Shown here piece after piece: positions 8,331 to 16,979 of a stretch of 64,000 nucleotides of DNA. The notes beneath the pieces are model-generated. The model ran no database searches and had not been told where the DNA came from. It was given only the letters and a program-made list of their open reading frames with translations. A program made the position numbers and the translations under genes. Each line of letters starts with the position of its first letter. Position 1 is the first letter of the stretch. The stretch lies in contig JAFWYK010000010.1 of NCBI GenBank assembly GCA_017517685.1, positions 318,499 to 382,498 of the forward strand, in the 5' to 3' direction. The DNA is from Clostridia bacterium. GTDB taxonomy: Bacteria; Bacillota; Clostridia; TANB77; CAG-508.

Positions 8331-8491
8331 TATTTAATTAACAAAAATAAAGGTAAGACAAGCCCTAGGAATGAAAGTAGAAATACAATTATTCCAGCCG
8401 GCTTGTTTTTATTTTCTTTAAATTCATATAATCCATAATAAAAGGACTTTGTAAAAAAATATAAAATTAATATTGTTGCTAAAAATCTCAT
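8324..8491 (-). CDS. Small two-helix membrane protein, candidate germinant-receptor D subunit
   Basis: A 55-codon minus-strand ORF begins at ATG 8491, preceded by AAAGG seven bases upstream, and ends with TGA at 8324. The product has two hydrophobic helices (about 3-22 and 33-52) separated by the charged turn EFKENKNKPA. It starts 12 bases after gerC and is co-oriented with gerA-gerB-gerC. Bacillus gerA-type operons often encode small two-helix D subunits that modulate receptor function; size, topology and position match. A possible terminator of the convergent telA operon lies inside the ORF, so part of its composition could reflect that. No sequence-level homology has been tested. Confidence 0.6.
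   Translation of the reverse strand: MRFLATILILYFFTKSFYYGLYEFKENKNKPAGIIVFLLSFLGLVLPLFLLIKYY
8358..8410 (+). terminator. Possible terminator of the telA operon
   Basis: ACAAGCC (8358-8364) pairs with GGCTTGT (8400-8406). An inner GGAAT/ATTCC pairing and a loop lie between, and five T follow on the plus strand. The long interrupted stem makes it less certain than the others; it overlaps the small minus-strand ORF. Confidence 0.45.
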
Positions 8492-8503
8492 ATAAAACCT
8501 TTC

Positions 8504-9643
8504 TTAATCTTTATTAAATAAGTTACTTGAATTAATTTTGCTTGAAGTAATGCTAGCAAAACGCGAATTCTTAAATATAGAATCCCAAGAGGTCTTTTCA
8601 AAAATTTCTTCGGTTAGAAATCTTGATTTATATAAATCTTTGTAACCAACTGTATCTACATTAAAAACTTTGGTTGTGTTAATAAAATATTCTTCAGTTA
8701 ATTTAGATATATGTGAATTACAAAAATCTTCAATCTTTTTAATATTATCAGAATCGCTATAGTTGAATGTACTGTCAGCACTTAATATTCGTCCTTCTGG
8801 ATGAATCTTAGCAACAATACAAGGAGTGTTATTTAATATTTCAATATCATATGATGTGTCTTTATATAGAGAGATTTCAATATCTATTTTTTCATTTTCG
8901 TTAAAAGGATTATCCATGCTTATGATAGCGGTTTCTAAATTGTTTGTTAATATTAAATGAGCAATTGAATCACTAACAGAAATATTACCAACCATTTTAT
9001 CATCTTTAAAAATAGCAAGACCAGAAGTTTGCATAGTATTGCTTATATTAGATACATATAAACAAACAGGATCAATAGAGTCGTTATGAAGATTTTGGAA
9101 AAAATCGCCTAGAGTTGATTTATAGCTAAAACCAGTATAATCAATTGAACTAGTATAATGCTCAAACATTCTAGATGAGAATGTTTCGCCCGAAGAACTT
9201 ATATTTTTAAGGAAATCGTAACTAGTAGAAGAACTAACTAGTAATAGTGCACTTTGACGTAATTCTATATCGTTACTTAAAGTATTAAAATATTTTTTAA
9301 TACCATCTTTAGCAAGATCTTCGGAAAATATTACTGCTGAACAATGCGAAAGATTTAATTTTTTACTTAAATAATTATTTAGTATAGTGATTCCTTCGTT
9401 AATTGAACGAGCTTCTACAGAATATACTTCTGAAGAGCTTGTTTGAGATGAACCAGAAGAACTTGAAGATTCATCTTTAGTTGTTGATAATTGTACACTA
9501 ATTTTTAACATATTATTTTCTAGTTTATCAAGTCCTAAACCGATAACAAAATAATAATGTTCTAAACCAGTTTTTTGATATGAGTTTGTAGATATTAACA
9601 AAATTATTAATATAAAGAAAATTAGTAAATATAATCTTTTCAT
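8504..9643 (-). CDS. gerC: Spore germination protein, GerC family, lacking a lipobox cysteine
   Basis: The 379-residue protein is homologous to the C subunit of nutrient germinant receptors (Ger(x)C). It has the family hallmark IGLGLDK shortly after the N-terminal hydrophobic segment, the central folded domain and the C-terminal helical region. GerC proteins are normally lipoproteins on the outer face of the spore inner membrane. Here the hydrophobic segment (about 4-18) is followed by STNSYQKTGLEH and contains no cysteine, so lipidation is not possible as read. A Ser-rich stretch sits near residues 57-70. The gene overlaps gerB by one base. The missing lipobox is the odd feature; family assignment itself is firm. 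Confidence 0.88.
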   Translation of the reverse strand: MKRLYLLIFFILIILLISTNSYQKTGLEHYYFVIGLGLDKLENNMLKISVQLSTTKDESSSSSGSSQTSSSEVYSVEARSINEGITILNNYLSKKLNLSHCSAVIFSEDLAKDGIKKYFNTLSNDIELRQSALLLVSSSTSYDFLKNISSSGETFSSRMFEHYTSSIDYTGFSYKSTLGDFFQNLHNDSIDPVCLYVSNISNTMQTSGLAIFKDDKMVGNISVSDSIAHLILTNNLETAIISMDNPFNENEKIDIEISLYKDTSYDIEILNNTPCIVAKIHPEGRILSADSTFNYSDSDNIKKIEDFCNSHISKLTEEYFINTTKVFNVDTVGYKDLYKSRFLTEEIFEKTSWDSIFKNSRFASITSSKINSSNLFNKD

Positions 9644-10740
9644 TAATTATTTTTTGAAACCTTTCTTTTTTTTATATATGCAAGAAGTAATGTTATAAAA
9701 CAAATTACAAAAATAAAAATTAGAATTGAGTATTTATAAACTGTACTTTCAATAAAGTGTAGTATAGAAATGTTTATTGGAATTAAGGTTAGTCCTAGTA
9801 AGATATTACACAGTGAATATGATAGCATTTTTTCGTCCTCAATATTTAATAATTTTTTTATTATTTTTGTAATCATAAATAAAGTTACACTTAAATAAGA
9901 GAATATTGATAATATCCAAATAAAAATAAATATAGCATCAATTCGCTGCAAGAAACTTCCAAATTCAATTTGTCTAGCAAGTAAGAAAAGAGAATTTATA
10001 GGTTCTGAATCAGAATTAGATATAAATAATGATTGCATTGATATAGTAGTTAAAAGTAAAAGTACAAATGATATAAGATATCCTTTGATAGAAAGTGTAG
10101 TATATTCTTCTTGATTTTTAACGAATGGTTTTAAAAAGAAAATATATACTAGTACATACATTGCAAAACAATTACTTAATCCTGTTATAAATGTGTTTTT
10201 TATATTAGTGCCGAATATTGGGGTAAGATGTGTTATTTTAATATTAGTTTGTGTATTTAAAAATGTAATTAATATACTTAGAAGACTAAATCCAACGATA
10301 AACATACAAGAATTTATAATGGATTTTAATCCAATTAAATTAGCTATTAAAATACCAATAATAAAAAAGATAACTATATAAATCATATCAAAATTAGAAA
10401 AATAAATAGTGTGTAATACGTTAGAAAAGTCAACTATTGTAATGTATGCTGCTAGTAAAAAAAGTAATATTGAAAGGATAGAAATTATTACTTTTAGTAA
10501 GGTTCCACCTAAGAAACTAGAAATATCTATTATATCTAAATTAGAGAATGGTTTTAATAATTTTAATACTATAACAAGAAAGATAAAATTTATTAAACCA
10601 ATATAAAGAACGTTTATAATGCTACCACTTTTAGTGAGTTCTATTATATTGTAGGGAATATTTAATATTAATTTGTTTGTCATTACTACTATTAATAAAG
10701 CAATACATTCATATTTTGAAAGTTTATAATTATTATCCAT
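9643..10740 (-). CDS. gerB: Spore germination permease-like protein, GerB family
   Basis: The 365-residue polytopic protein has about ten predicted membrane helices and no soluble domain, matching the GerAB/YndE endospore permease family (APC superfamily). Opening with SKYECIALLIVVM is typical. In GerA-type receptors the B subunit binds the germinant in the spore inner membrane. The start ATG (10740) lies within the end of gerA (8-base overlap) and has GGAG five bases upstream; the stop overlaps gerC. Tight overlap indicates strict co-translation. The amino acid or other ligand cannot be read from the sequence. Confidence 0.92.
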   Translation of the reverse strand: MDNNYKLSKYECIALLIVVMTNKLILNIPYNIIELTKSGSIINVLYIGLINFIFLVIVLKLLKPFSNLDIIDISSFLGGTLLKVIISILSILLFLLAAYITIVDFSNVLHTIYFSNFDMIYIVIFFIIGILIANLIGLKSIINSCMFIVGFSLLSILITFLNTQTNIKITHLTPIFGTNIKNTFITGLSNCFAMYVLVYIFFLKPFVKNQEEYTTLSIKGYLISFVLLLLTTISMQSLFISNSDSEPINSLFLLARQIEFGSFLQRIDAIFIFIWILSIFSYLSVTLFMITKIIKKLLNIEDEKMLSYSLCNILLGLTLIPINISILHFIESTVYKYSILIFIFVICFITLLLAYIKKRKVSKNN

Positions 10741-12397
10741 TTTGTCTCCATTTCATACTGATTTTATCTTCGATTGCTGGCTTTTTGGTGTTTAAATATT
10801 CGCTTCTTTTTTCTCTTTTCCAAACTGGATTTAAATATAATCCTTGGTTTTTGGAAAGGTTAGATAAAGGAATATATGGTGTAAAAAGAGAAACACCAAA
10901 TGAACTTTGTTTAGAAATACTTAATATATGAATAAAAAGTCCGAGCGCAATACCAAGAAAACCGGCTAAATATGCAAGTACTATATAAATAAATCTAAAA
11001 AGTCTTATAGAAAAACGCAATGAATTGTCGGGGATAGCAAATGCAGCAGTTCCAGCTAATGCAACAATAATAATTAGTATTGGACTTACTATATTGGCAG
11101 AAACGGCAGCATCACCGAGTATCAATGCGCCTATTATACCAACTGTTGTACTGAAAGAATGTGGAACTCTAATACTAGCTTCTTGAATTAATTCAAAGGA
11201 AATTTCCATTATTAATATTTCGAAAAATATAGGAAACGGTATAGCTTCTCTAGAAGCAATTATTGCATAGAGTAGTTCTGTTGGAATTAATTCATAATGA
11301 TACATTGTAATTGCTATATATAATCCTGGTACTAGAAGTGCGCATACTAAAGCTAGAGCTCTTAAAAATCTTAAAAAATTTGCATAATGGTAGTTTAAGT
11401 TAAAATCTTCTGGGCTAGTAAGAAAGTCTGATAGTAAAGATGGCATAATTATAGAAAATGGAGAACCATTAACTAAAACTACTATTCTACCAAGTAAAAG
11501 ATAGTTACAAGTTTTATCAGGTCTTTCTGTAGAAATAGTTTCAGGAAAAGGGGAAGAGTAACCATCTTTAATAAAGTGTTCTAATTGACCGCTTGATATT
11601 AAATAATCAATATTTAAGTTTTTTAATCTATACTTAACTTCAGATACTAAATCATCATTTGTGATATTCTTTAAATAACAAATAGCAACTTTTGTTTTTG
11701 TGAAATTACCAATTTCAGTTTCTTCAATAATTAAACTTTCATTGTTAATTATTCGTCGAATAATAGAAGTATTGGTTCTGAGTGACTCGACAAAACCTTC
11801 GTGAGCTCCACGAACTACACTTTCTGTAATTGGCTCGGTAATAGATCTTTCTTTAAAACCTTTTGCTTCTATACAAAAAGCAGAACTTAAAGATTCTACA
11901 AATAATACACAAAAACCAGAAGATATTTTTTCAATAATATTAGAAAACTTTGTGTCCTTAGAAATATTGTTTTGCGGTATTAAGCTAGAATACAAGAAAT
12001 TCTCTAAGTTATATCTTATGCATTTCTTTCCTGAAGCATCTTGAGTGTATACTTTTGATGCGTTCATTTTAATTGAGTTTCTTAAAAATAATGGCTCAAG
12101 TACAAAATTATTAATAGAATTTGAATCAACCATTCCATCAATATATATTAAAAAAGCAGGGATATTTTTGGTTTTCAATGGTATATTAAATTTTCTTATT
12201 TTAAAATCACTATTAATTAATAAATTTAACTTTACATTTAAATATTCAAGATTCTTTTCCAAGGATTTATATACTTGAGTGGTATCTGTTTTTTTGAATT
12301 CGTCAGAACTAATATCATTTGAATTTTTAGGTAATATAAAATTGTAAGAATCTTCTTTTTTGTAAGCAAATGTTTTATTTAAAAAATCTTTTATCAT
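10733..12397 (-). CDS. gerA: Spore germination receptor A subunit, GerA family
   Basis: The product has an N-terminal cytoplasmic domain of about 300 residues, then several membrane helices and a short cytoplasmic tail, as in GerAA/GerKA. The family signature EGFVESLRTN lies in the soluble part, and PFPIFFEILIMEISFELI with the helix-breaking GIIGALILGDAAV mark the membrane domain. A subunits assemble with B and C into the receptor that triggers germination. The frame is open back to an ATG at 12436, but AAGGT five bases before the ATG at 12397 and a forespore-type promoter between them favour the later start (554 residues). First gene of the ger operon. Confidence 0.93.
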   Translation of the reverse strand: MIKDFLNKTFAYKKEDSYNFILPKNSNDISSDEFKKTDTTQVYKSLEKNLEYLNVKLNLLINSDFKIRKFNIPLKTKNIPAFLIYIDGMVDSNSINNFVLEPLFLRNSIKMNASKVYTQDASGKKCIRYNLENFLYSSLIPQNNISKDTKFSNIIEKISSGFCVLFVESLSSAFCIEAKGFKERSITEPITESVVRGAHEGFVESLRTNTSIIRRIINNESLIIEETEIGNFTKTKVAICYLKNITNDDLVSEVKYRLKNLNIDYLISSGQLEHFIKDGYSSPFPETISTERPDKTCNYLLLGRIVVLVNGSPFSIIMPSLLSDFLTSPEDFNLNYHYANFLRFLRALALVCALLVPGLYIAITMYHYELIPTELLYAIIASREAIPFPIFFEILIMEISFELIQEASIRVPHSFSTTVGIIGALILGDAAVSANIVSPILIIIVALAGTAAFAIPDNSLRFSIRLFRFIYIVLAYLAGFLGIALGLFIHILSISKQSSFGVSLFTPYIPLSNLSKNQGLYLNPVWKREKRSEYLNTKKPAIEDKISMKWRQNG

Positions 12398-12424
12398 TTT
12401 TACCTTCATAAATATATTTTTTGA

Positions 12425-12453
12425 TATTATTTGCATTACTATAAAAAATATTC
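12425..12453 (-). promoter_or_regulatory. Putative forespore (sigma-G/F type) promoter of the ger operon
   Basis: Minus strand GAATA (12449-12453), 17 bases, then AATAATA (12425-12431), close to the sigma-G consensus -10 CATAATA. Transcription would start near 12418, just upstream of the RBS-supported gerA start at 12397. The match is imperfect and the DNA is AT-rich. Confidence 0.3.
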
Positions 12454-12526
12454 TTAATCTACTATTGATTTAAAAATAATTTTTATGTAATATTAAATAG
12501 TAGAGATTATTTTGAAAAGAGAGAAT

Positions 12527-13285
12527 ATGAGCATTAAATTGAATAAAGATAATGGATTTATATCAATATTTGTATTGTTAGTAATGATATTTTTATTAGT
12601 ATTTGTTCTTGTATGTTATAGTTCTGTAGATGGAAGAGTAAAGGCAGAGAATTTAAAAGATATTGAATTAAAAGAGATTTATTCTGAGAAAAACTATAAT
12701 GATATAGAGAATTATGTTTATGCAAGTGAAGAAGATGTAATTCCAATATACAATGTAAGTGAATTAAATAGAGTTGGTACTGGTAACAATATACAAATTA
12801 AAGATATGATATATCAATGCGGTATTAGTAACCATTATTTATTAAAATCAGACATATGGGTAGATATAGAAGAAGATGTTTTTTTAAATCATGTTGGATT
12901 TGCTGATTATAAATTATATAGTTCGCTATATACAATAGATAAAGCAAATAAAAATATTTTCTATTATTATCAAAATGAAGATAGTCAAAGAACTACTTGG
13001 AAAGCTGTTGCATATCAAAAGTTTTCTGAAAAAGATAATGAACTTGTTACTAACAAAACCTATTTACAAAATAAATTTTCAATAGTAAATACAATAAATT
13101 ATAATAAACTTGAAGATTATACTTTTATGATTATCTGGGCTGGTGTTGATGGAGCGTTAAATAATATTGATGTTTTAACCCAAAATACTATACCGACAAG
13201 ATTAGAAGAGATAAAAGTATTTTCTAATAATTACGAATATATAGATAAAACAGCTGGAGAATTTTACGTATTTGTAAATTTATAA
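12527..13285 (+). CDS. Hypothetical membrane-anchored protein with pilin-like N-terminus
   Basis: The preferred start is ATG 12527, with AGAGAG just upstream; an in-frame TTG lies at 12512. The 252-residue protein begins with a short charged leader, then GFISIFVLLVMIFLLVFVLV, which resembles the N-terminal helix of type IV pilin-like/PilX proteins. A soluble beta-rich ectodomain with few cysteines follows. No prepilin peptidase or other pilus gene is in the window, so the resemblance may only reflect a single-pass anchor. It sits between the divergent ger operon and spoIVA, so a spore-related role is possible but not shown. No family recognised. Confidence 0.6.
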   Translation: MSIKLNKDNGFISIFVLLVMIFLLVFVLVCYSSVDGRVKAENLKDIELKEIYSEKNYNDIENYVYASEEDVIPIYNVSELNRVGTGNNIQIKDMIYQCGISNHYLLKSDIWVDIEEDVFLNHVGFADYKLYSSLYTIDKANKNIFYYYQNEDSQRTTWKAVAYQKFSEKDNELVTNKTYLQNKFSIVNTINYNKLEDYTFMIIWAGVDGALNNIDVLTQNTIPTRLEEIKVFSNNYEYIDKTAGEFYVFVNL

Positions 13286-13295
13286 ATTTTTAAAG

Positions 13296-13324
13296 TCATA
13301 AATAATAAATATCCTAATATAAAT
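13296..13324 (+). promoter_or_regulatory. Putative sigma-E-type promoter of spoIVA
   Basis: TCATAAAT (13296-13303) and AATATAAAT (about 13316-13324), about 13 bases apart, resemble sigma-E elements (ATATT-like -35, CATACAAT-like -10). spoIVA is sigma-E dependent in Bacillus. The match is weak and rests partly on that expectation. Confidence 0.3.
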
Positions 13325-13363
13325 TAGTAAAAGATGTACAAATTTATAGGAGGATATTTTTTT

Positions 13364-14845
13364 ATGGAGAAAAGTGGAGGAATATATCAAGACATAGCTA
13401 AAAGAACAGAAGGTGATATTTACATAGGTGTTGTAGGTCCAGTGCGTACAGGTAAATCTACATTTATTAAAAAGTTTATGGAGCTTTTAGTATTGCCTAA
13501 TATAGAAAATGAATATAAAAGGGAAAGAGCTATAGATGAATTGCCACAAAGTGCAAGTGGAAGAACAATAATGACAACAGAACCTAAATTTATACCAAAT
13601 GAAGCAATTGAAATAATGTTGGAAAATAATGTTAAAATGAGAACAAGATTAGTGGATTGTGTAGGATATTTAGTAAATAATGCAATTGGTTACTTGGAAG
13701 ACGATATGCCTAGAATGGTAAAAACACCTTGGCAAGAAGAGGAGATGCCGTTTGAAATTGCTGCAGAAGTTGGAACTAAAAAAGTTATTGTAGAGCATTC
13801 TACGGTCGGAATAATAGTAACAACAGATGGAACGATTACAGATATACCAAGAGAAGAATATAGTATTGCTGAAGAAAGAGTTGTTAACGAATTAAAAGAA
13901 ATTAATAAACCATTTATTATGCTAATGAATACTCAAGATCCAAATAGTAGTTATGCAATTAGTTATGCTGAAGAATTATCACAAAAATATAATGCTACAG
14001 TTATTCCAATAAATTGCTTATATTTAAGTTTAGAAGATATTAATTTGATTTTTTCGAAATTGCTATATGAGTTTTATATTGAAAAATTAGAAGTTAAATT
14101 TCCAAGATGGATAGAAACATTGTCTCTTGATAATTCAATTAAATTAAATTTATTTAATGGCTTTAAAGATACATTTGATTCATGTAAGAGATTAAAAGAT
14201 ATTAAAGAAGTATATTTAAATTTAGAAAATATTGAAGAGGTAAAAAAAGTAACATTAGATGAAATTAATTTAGGAACAGGGGAAGTAAAGATTGATGTTG
14301 AGCTAAATGATGCTTTATTTTATAATGTACTAACAGATATTACAGGAATTAATATACAAAATGAAGGAGAATTATTTTCTTATATATCAGAGTTTTCAAA
14401 AATAAAGAAAGAATATGATAAGATGGCTTATGCTATTCATGAAGTTACAGAAAAAGGATATGGAATCGTAACTCCAAGTATAGAAGATTTAATATTAGAT
14501 GAACCAGAAATAGTTAAACAAGGAAACAAGTATGGTGTTAAATTGAAAGCTAAAGCACCATCAATTCATATGATAAAGATTGATACTGAAACAGAAGTAT
14601 CACCAATAGTAGGAAGTGAAAAACAATCTGAAGAATTATTAAATTATCTACTTGCTGAATTTGAAAATGATCCTAAAAAGATTTGGAATTCAAATATATT
14701 TGGAAAAAATTTACACGAACTTGTTAATGAAGGATTACAAAATAAACTTGCAAAAATGCCAGAAGAGGCTCAAATGAAATTACAAGAAACACTGCAAAGA
14801 ATCGTAAATGAGGGAAGTGGTGGATTGATTTGTATTATTCTATAA
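13364..14845 (+). CDS. spoIVA: Stage IV sporulation protein A (spore coat morphogenetic ATPase)
   Basis: The start at ATG 13364 is set by AGGAGG ten bases upstream and by the family N-terminus (MEKSGGIYQDIAKRTEGDIY); the frame also contains an upstream ATG at 13334. The 493 residues match B. subtilis SpoIVA (492). Walker A is GPVRTGKST (25-33). The protein polymerises on the outer forespore membrane using ATP and forms the basement layer on which the coat assembles. The C-terminal region, ending GGLICIIL, matches the membrane-targeting end of the family. The gene is followed by a strong bidirectional terminator. Secure marker of endospore formation. Confidence 0.97.
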   Translation: MEKSGGIYQDIAKRTEGDIYIGVVGPVRTGKSTFIKKFMELLVLPNIENEYKRERAIDELPQSASGRTIMTTEPKFIPNEAIEIMLENNVKMRTRLVDCVGYLVNNAIGYLEDDMPRMVKTPWQEEEMPFEIAAEVGTKKVIVEHSTVGIIVTTDGTITDIPREEYSIAEERVVNELKEINKPFIMLMNTQDPNSSYAISYAEELSQKYNATVIPINCLYLSLEDINLIFSKLLYEFYIEKLEVKFPRWIETLSLDNSIKLNLFNGFKDTFDSCKRLKDIKEVYLNLENIEEVKKVTLDEINLGTGEVKIDVELNDALFYNVLTDITGINIQNEGELFSYISEFSKIKKEYDKMAYAIHEVTEKGYGIVTPSIEDLILDEPEIVKQGNKYGVKLKAKAPSIHMIKIDTETEVSPIVGSEKQSEELLNYLLAEFENDPKKIWNSNIFGKNLHELVNEGLQNKLAKMPEEAQMKLQETLQRIVNEGSGGLICIIL

Positions 14846-14854
14846 AAAAACAAA

Positions 14855-14880
14855 AGCTCCGGATTTCCGGAGCTATATTT
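14855..14880. terminator. Bidirectional terminator between spoIVA and the convergent acidic-protein gene
   Basis: A perfect 8-bp stem AGCTCCGG/CCGGAGCT (14855-14862, 14867-14874) with an ATTT loop is flanked by ATATTTTTTA on the plus side and an A-run (T-run on minus) at 14844-14850. It can end transcripts from both directions. Confidence 0.88.
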
Positions 14881-14881
14881 T

Positions 14882-16714
14882 TTATAATGGATTTATATCA
14901 TAATGAATATTAAAGAATTTAAATCCTTTTAAGTTTTTATTATCTAGATAATATAAGTAACTGTTTAATTCATGTTCTGTTTTACAAGCTGCGATAATTG
15001 CTGGATTTAAGTTGTGTTTATATATTAATTTTAATCCTGCTGTAACAGCGTGTGTAACAGGTTTTCCTTGACGATTTCTAATTAAATTATATGTTTCAAA
15101 GAATCTTGATTTAAATGGGTGTTTCATAAAATAATCAAAAGGAAGTATAAATTCTTGTTCAACAACATCAGCAAGTGAAGAGTATACATTTGGATATGTT
15201 TCAACATATCTTAATAACTCAGTAACTTTATATGGTAAATAAATACTATTAGTTCTTTCAGAGATAACTAGAGTTTCATTATCTGATTCTGCTGATTGTA
15301 TTTTTTTAATTTTTTCTTCAATTGATATTATTGGTTTTTGAACTTCTTCTTTTGGAGTTATTTTAATTGGTTCTGGTTCAACTTTAAAATCTTCTTCTAT
15401 AATTGATTCAAGAAGTAATTCATCTAATAAATTTTCCTCATCATTATCTGTTATATTAATATCATCTAGTGTTTCGTCAGTAATATCAAAAGATAAAATA
15501 TCTTCTTCTGTTAGTTCAATATCTTCATTTTCTATTTCTGGTTCTGCATCAATAACTTCACTATTAACAGGAGTATAAGTAGTTGGCGCTATAGATTCTT
15601 TTGCTGTAGTTGTACTAACTGAAGAGAATATTTCTTCTGGTTTTGTTACATTTGTTTTTGGTAATGGTTTGAATTTTGTTAATGCTGAAGTATCAAATTG
15701 TTCATATTCATCAAATATACTAGCTTCAATAGAAGCTTTTGAATAAGGTGGATGAGTAACTGCTGTTTCAACAACTGGTGTTGAATTTAATTGTTCAGCA
15801 ACTTCATCTGATATTTCTTCAAGTTCGATCTCAGAAGTAACTTCTTCTAAAACTTCTTCAGTAACAGTAGTTGGTTCTACTGATTCATCTAAAGCTTCTG
15901 TTAATTCTTCTTTAACTGAATCTTTAACAAATCCAATAATTTCTGTTAAATCATCTTTACGTGCACCTGTAATTGTTTCTTTAACTTCAATGTTATCGTT
16001 AGATAATTTGTTAACATATGAGTTTAAGAAAGAAGTAAGGTCTACATTTGATAAGCTATCAGCTGATAATCCAACAAGTAAGTTTTTAAATTCATTTGTT
16101 AATGCATTAATTTTTTTGTTTTTCTCAACATCTTCGGCAGAAACTGTATCAGAAACAACTTCAGGAAGCTTTGAATATTCTGGTCCTGTAACATCGTTAT
16201 TGATAGAGAATCCTGTGAATTGATAGTTTGTTTTTGTTGATCCATCTAAATTAATTTCAACAGAATCAAATGTATATTTTAAGTTGTTTTCTTTAATAAA
16301 TGTATTAAACTCTTCAGTATCAACAACTAATTTTGTTTCAATGTTTTTAAATTTATCTGTATATTGAGTAATGCTGTTTTTTAAATTTGAAAATGCCGCA
16401 ATATAAAATTCTTTACTTTTTGTACTTCTGTTTTTATCTGAAAGAAGATCAGTTAATTCTTTAGTAATGCTAGAAATTTCTAAGTTTAAATGTTCTAGAG
16501 TTTTTATATTTGATGAAGCAGTTTGCAATAATTCATTTGCTGATTCTAAAATTAAATCATAATTTTCTTTGCTTTTGCTATTTGAATCATCAGAAATTAG
16601 ACCAATGTTACTTATAATATCAAGAAGTAATTGTTTATTATTTTCTTGAATTTGTAATTGGTCTTTTAAGTAATTGCAACTCTTTTCAAATTTTAATACT
16701 GGCATGTTTAACAT
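14882..16714 (-). CDS. Hypothetical acidic protein with long low-complexity linker
   Basis: AGGAGG seven bases before the ATG at 16714 sets the start (frame opens at 16738). The 610-residue protein has no signal peptide. An N-terminal helical region (about 1-130, coiled-coil-like) is followed by a small folded part, then a very acidic Glu/Asp/Thr/Val-rich linker (about 270-480). The C-terminal domain of about 130 residues is compact and looks conserved, beginning SIYLPYKVTELLRYVE and rich in aromatic residues. No family recognised. An extended -10 promoter lies upstream and a shared terminator downstream, so it is monocistronic. Position next to spoIVA hints at sporulation, but its promoter looks like sigma-A. 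Confidence 0.65.
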   Translation of the reverse strand: MLNMPVLKFEKSCNYLKDQLQIQENNKQLLLDIISNIGLISDDSNSKSKENYDLILESANELLQTASSNIKTLEHLNLEISSITKELTDLLSDKNRSTKSKEFYIAAFSNLKNSITQYTDKFKNIETKLVVDTEEFNTFIKENNLKYTFDSVEINLDGSTKTNYQFTGFSINNDVTGPEYSKLPEVVSDTVSAEDVEKNKKINALTNEFKNLLVGLSADSLSNVDLTSFLNSYVNKLSNDNIEVKETITGARKDDLTEIIGFVKDSVKEELTEALDESVEPTTVTEEVLEEVTSEIELEEISDEVAEQLNSTPVVETAVTHPPYSKASIEASIFDEYEQFDTSALTKFKPLPKTNVTKPEEIFSSVSTTTAKESIAPTTYTPVNSEVIDAEPEIENEDIELTEEDILSFDITDETLDDINITDNDEENLLDELLLESIIEEDFKVEPEPIKITPKEEVQKPIISIEEKIKKIQSAESDNETLVISERTNSIYLPYKVTELLRYVETYPNVYSSLADVVEQEFILPFDYFMKHPFKSRFFETYNLIRNRQGKPVTHAVTAGLKLIYKHNLNPAIIAACKTEHELNSYLYYLDNKNLKGFKFFNIHYDINPL

Positions 16715-16787
16715 TACGAATCCTCCTAAAGTTGCCAAAAAACGACAAATAAACGATATTCGACAACTTATAAATATTAGTACTTAT

Positions 16788-16796
16788 AGTATAACA
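16788..16796 (-). promoter_or_regulatory. Extended -10 promoter of the acidic-protein gene
   Basis: Minus-strand TGTTATACT gives a TGN-extended TATACT box (16788-16793). No good -35 is visible at 16-18 bases. It lies about 75 bases before the chosen start. Confidence 0.45.
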
Positions 16797-16916
16797 TAAA
16801 GAGTATTAAAGAAGTATAACAATATCATTAAAAATGTGTTACATTTTTGTAAAAATAAGTATTTTTTTGTCGAAAAGCAAAACTTGAGAAAATGTTGATA
16901 TAAATTGAAAAGAGAA

Positions 16917-16945
16917 TGGAAAAACTTTTAAAAGTGTGGTATAAT
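16917..16945 (+). promoter_or_regulatory. Sigma-A promoter of the NMN adenylyltransferase-like gene
   Basis: TGGAAA (16917-16922), 17 bases, then TATAAT (16940-16945) with a TGG extended -10. Transcription should start near 16952, which rules out the upstream in-frame ATG at 16950 as the translation start. Confidence 0.6.
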
Positions 16946-16979
16946 TTTAATGTTAATATTTGTAAGAAAGATGAAATAT

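Noticed and set aside
16950..16979. ATG at 16950 as the start of the adenylyltransferase-like gene
   Set aside because: A TATAAT at 16940-16945 puts the transcription start at about 16952, after this codon.
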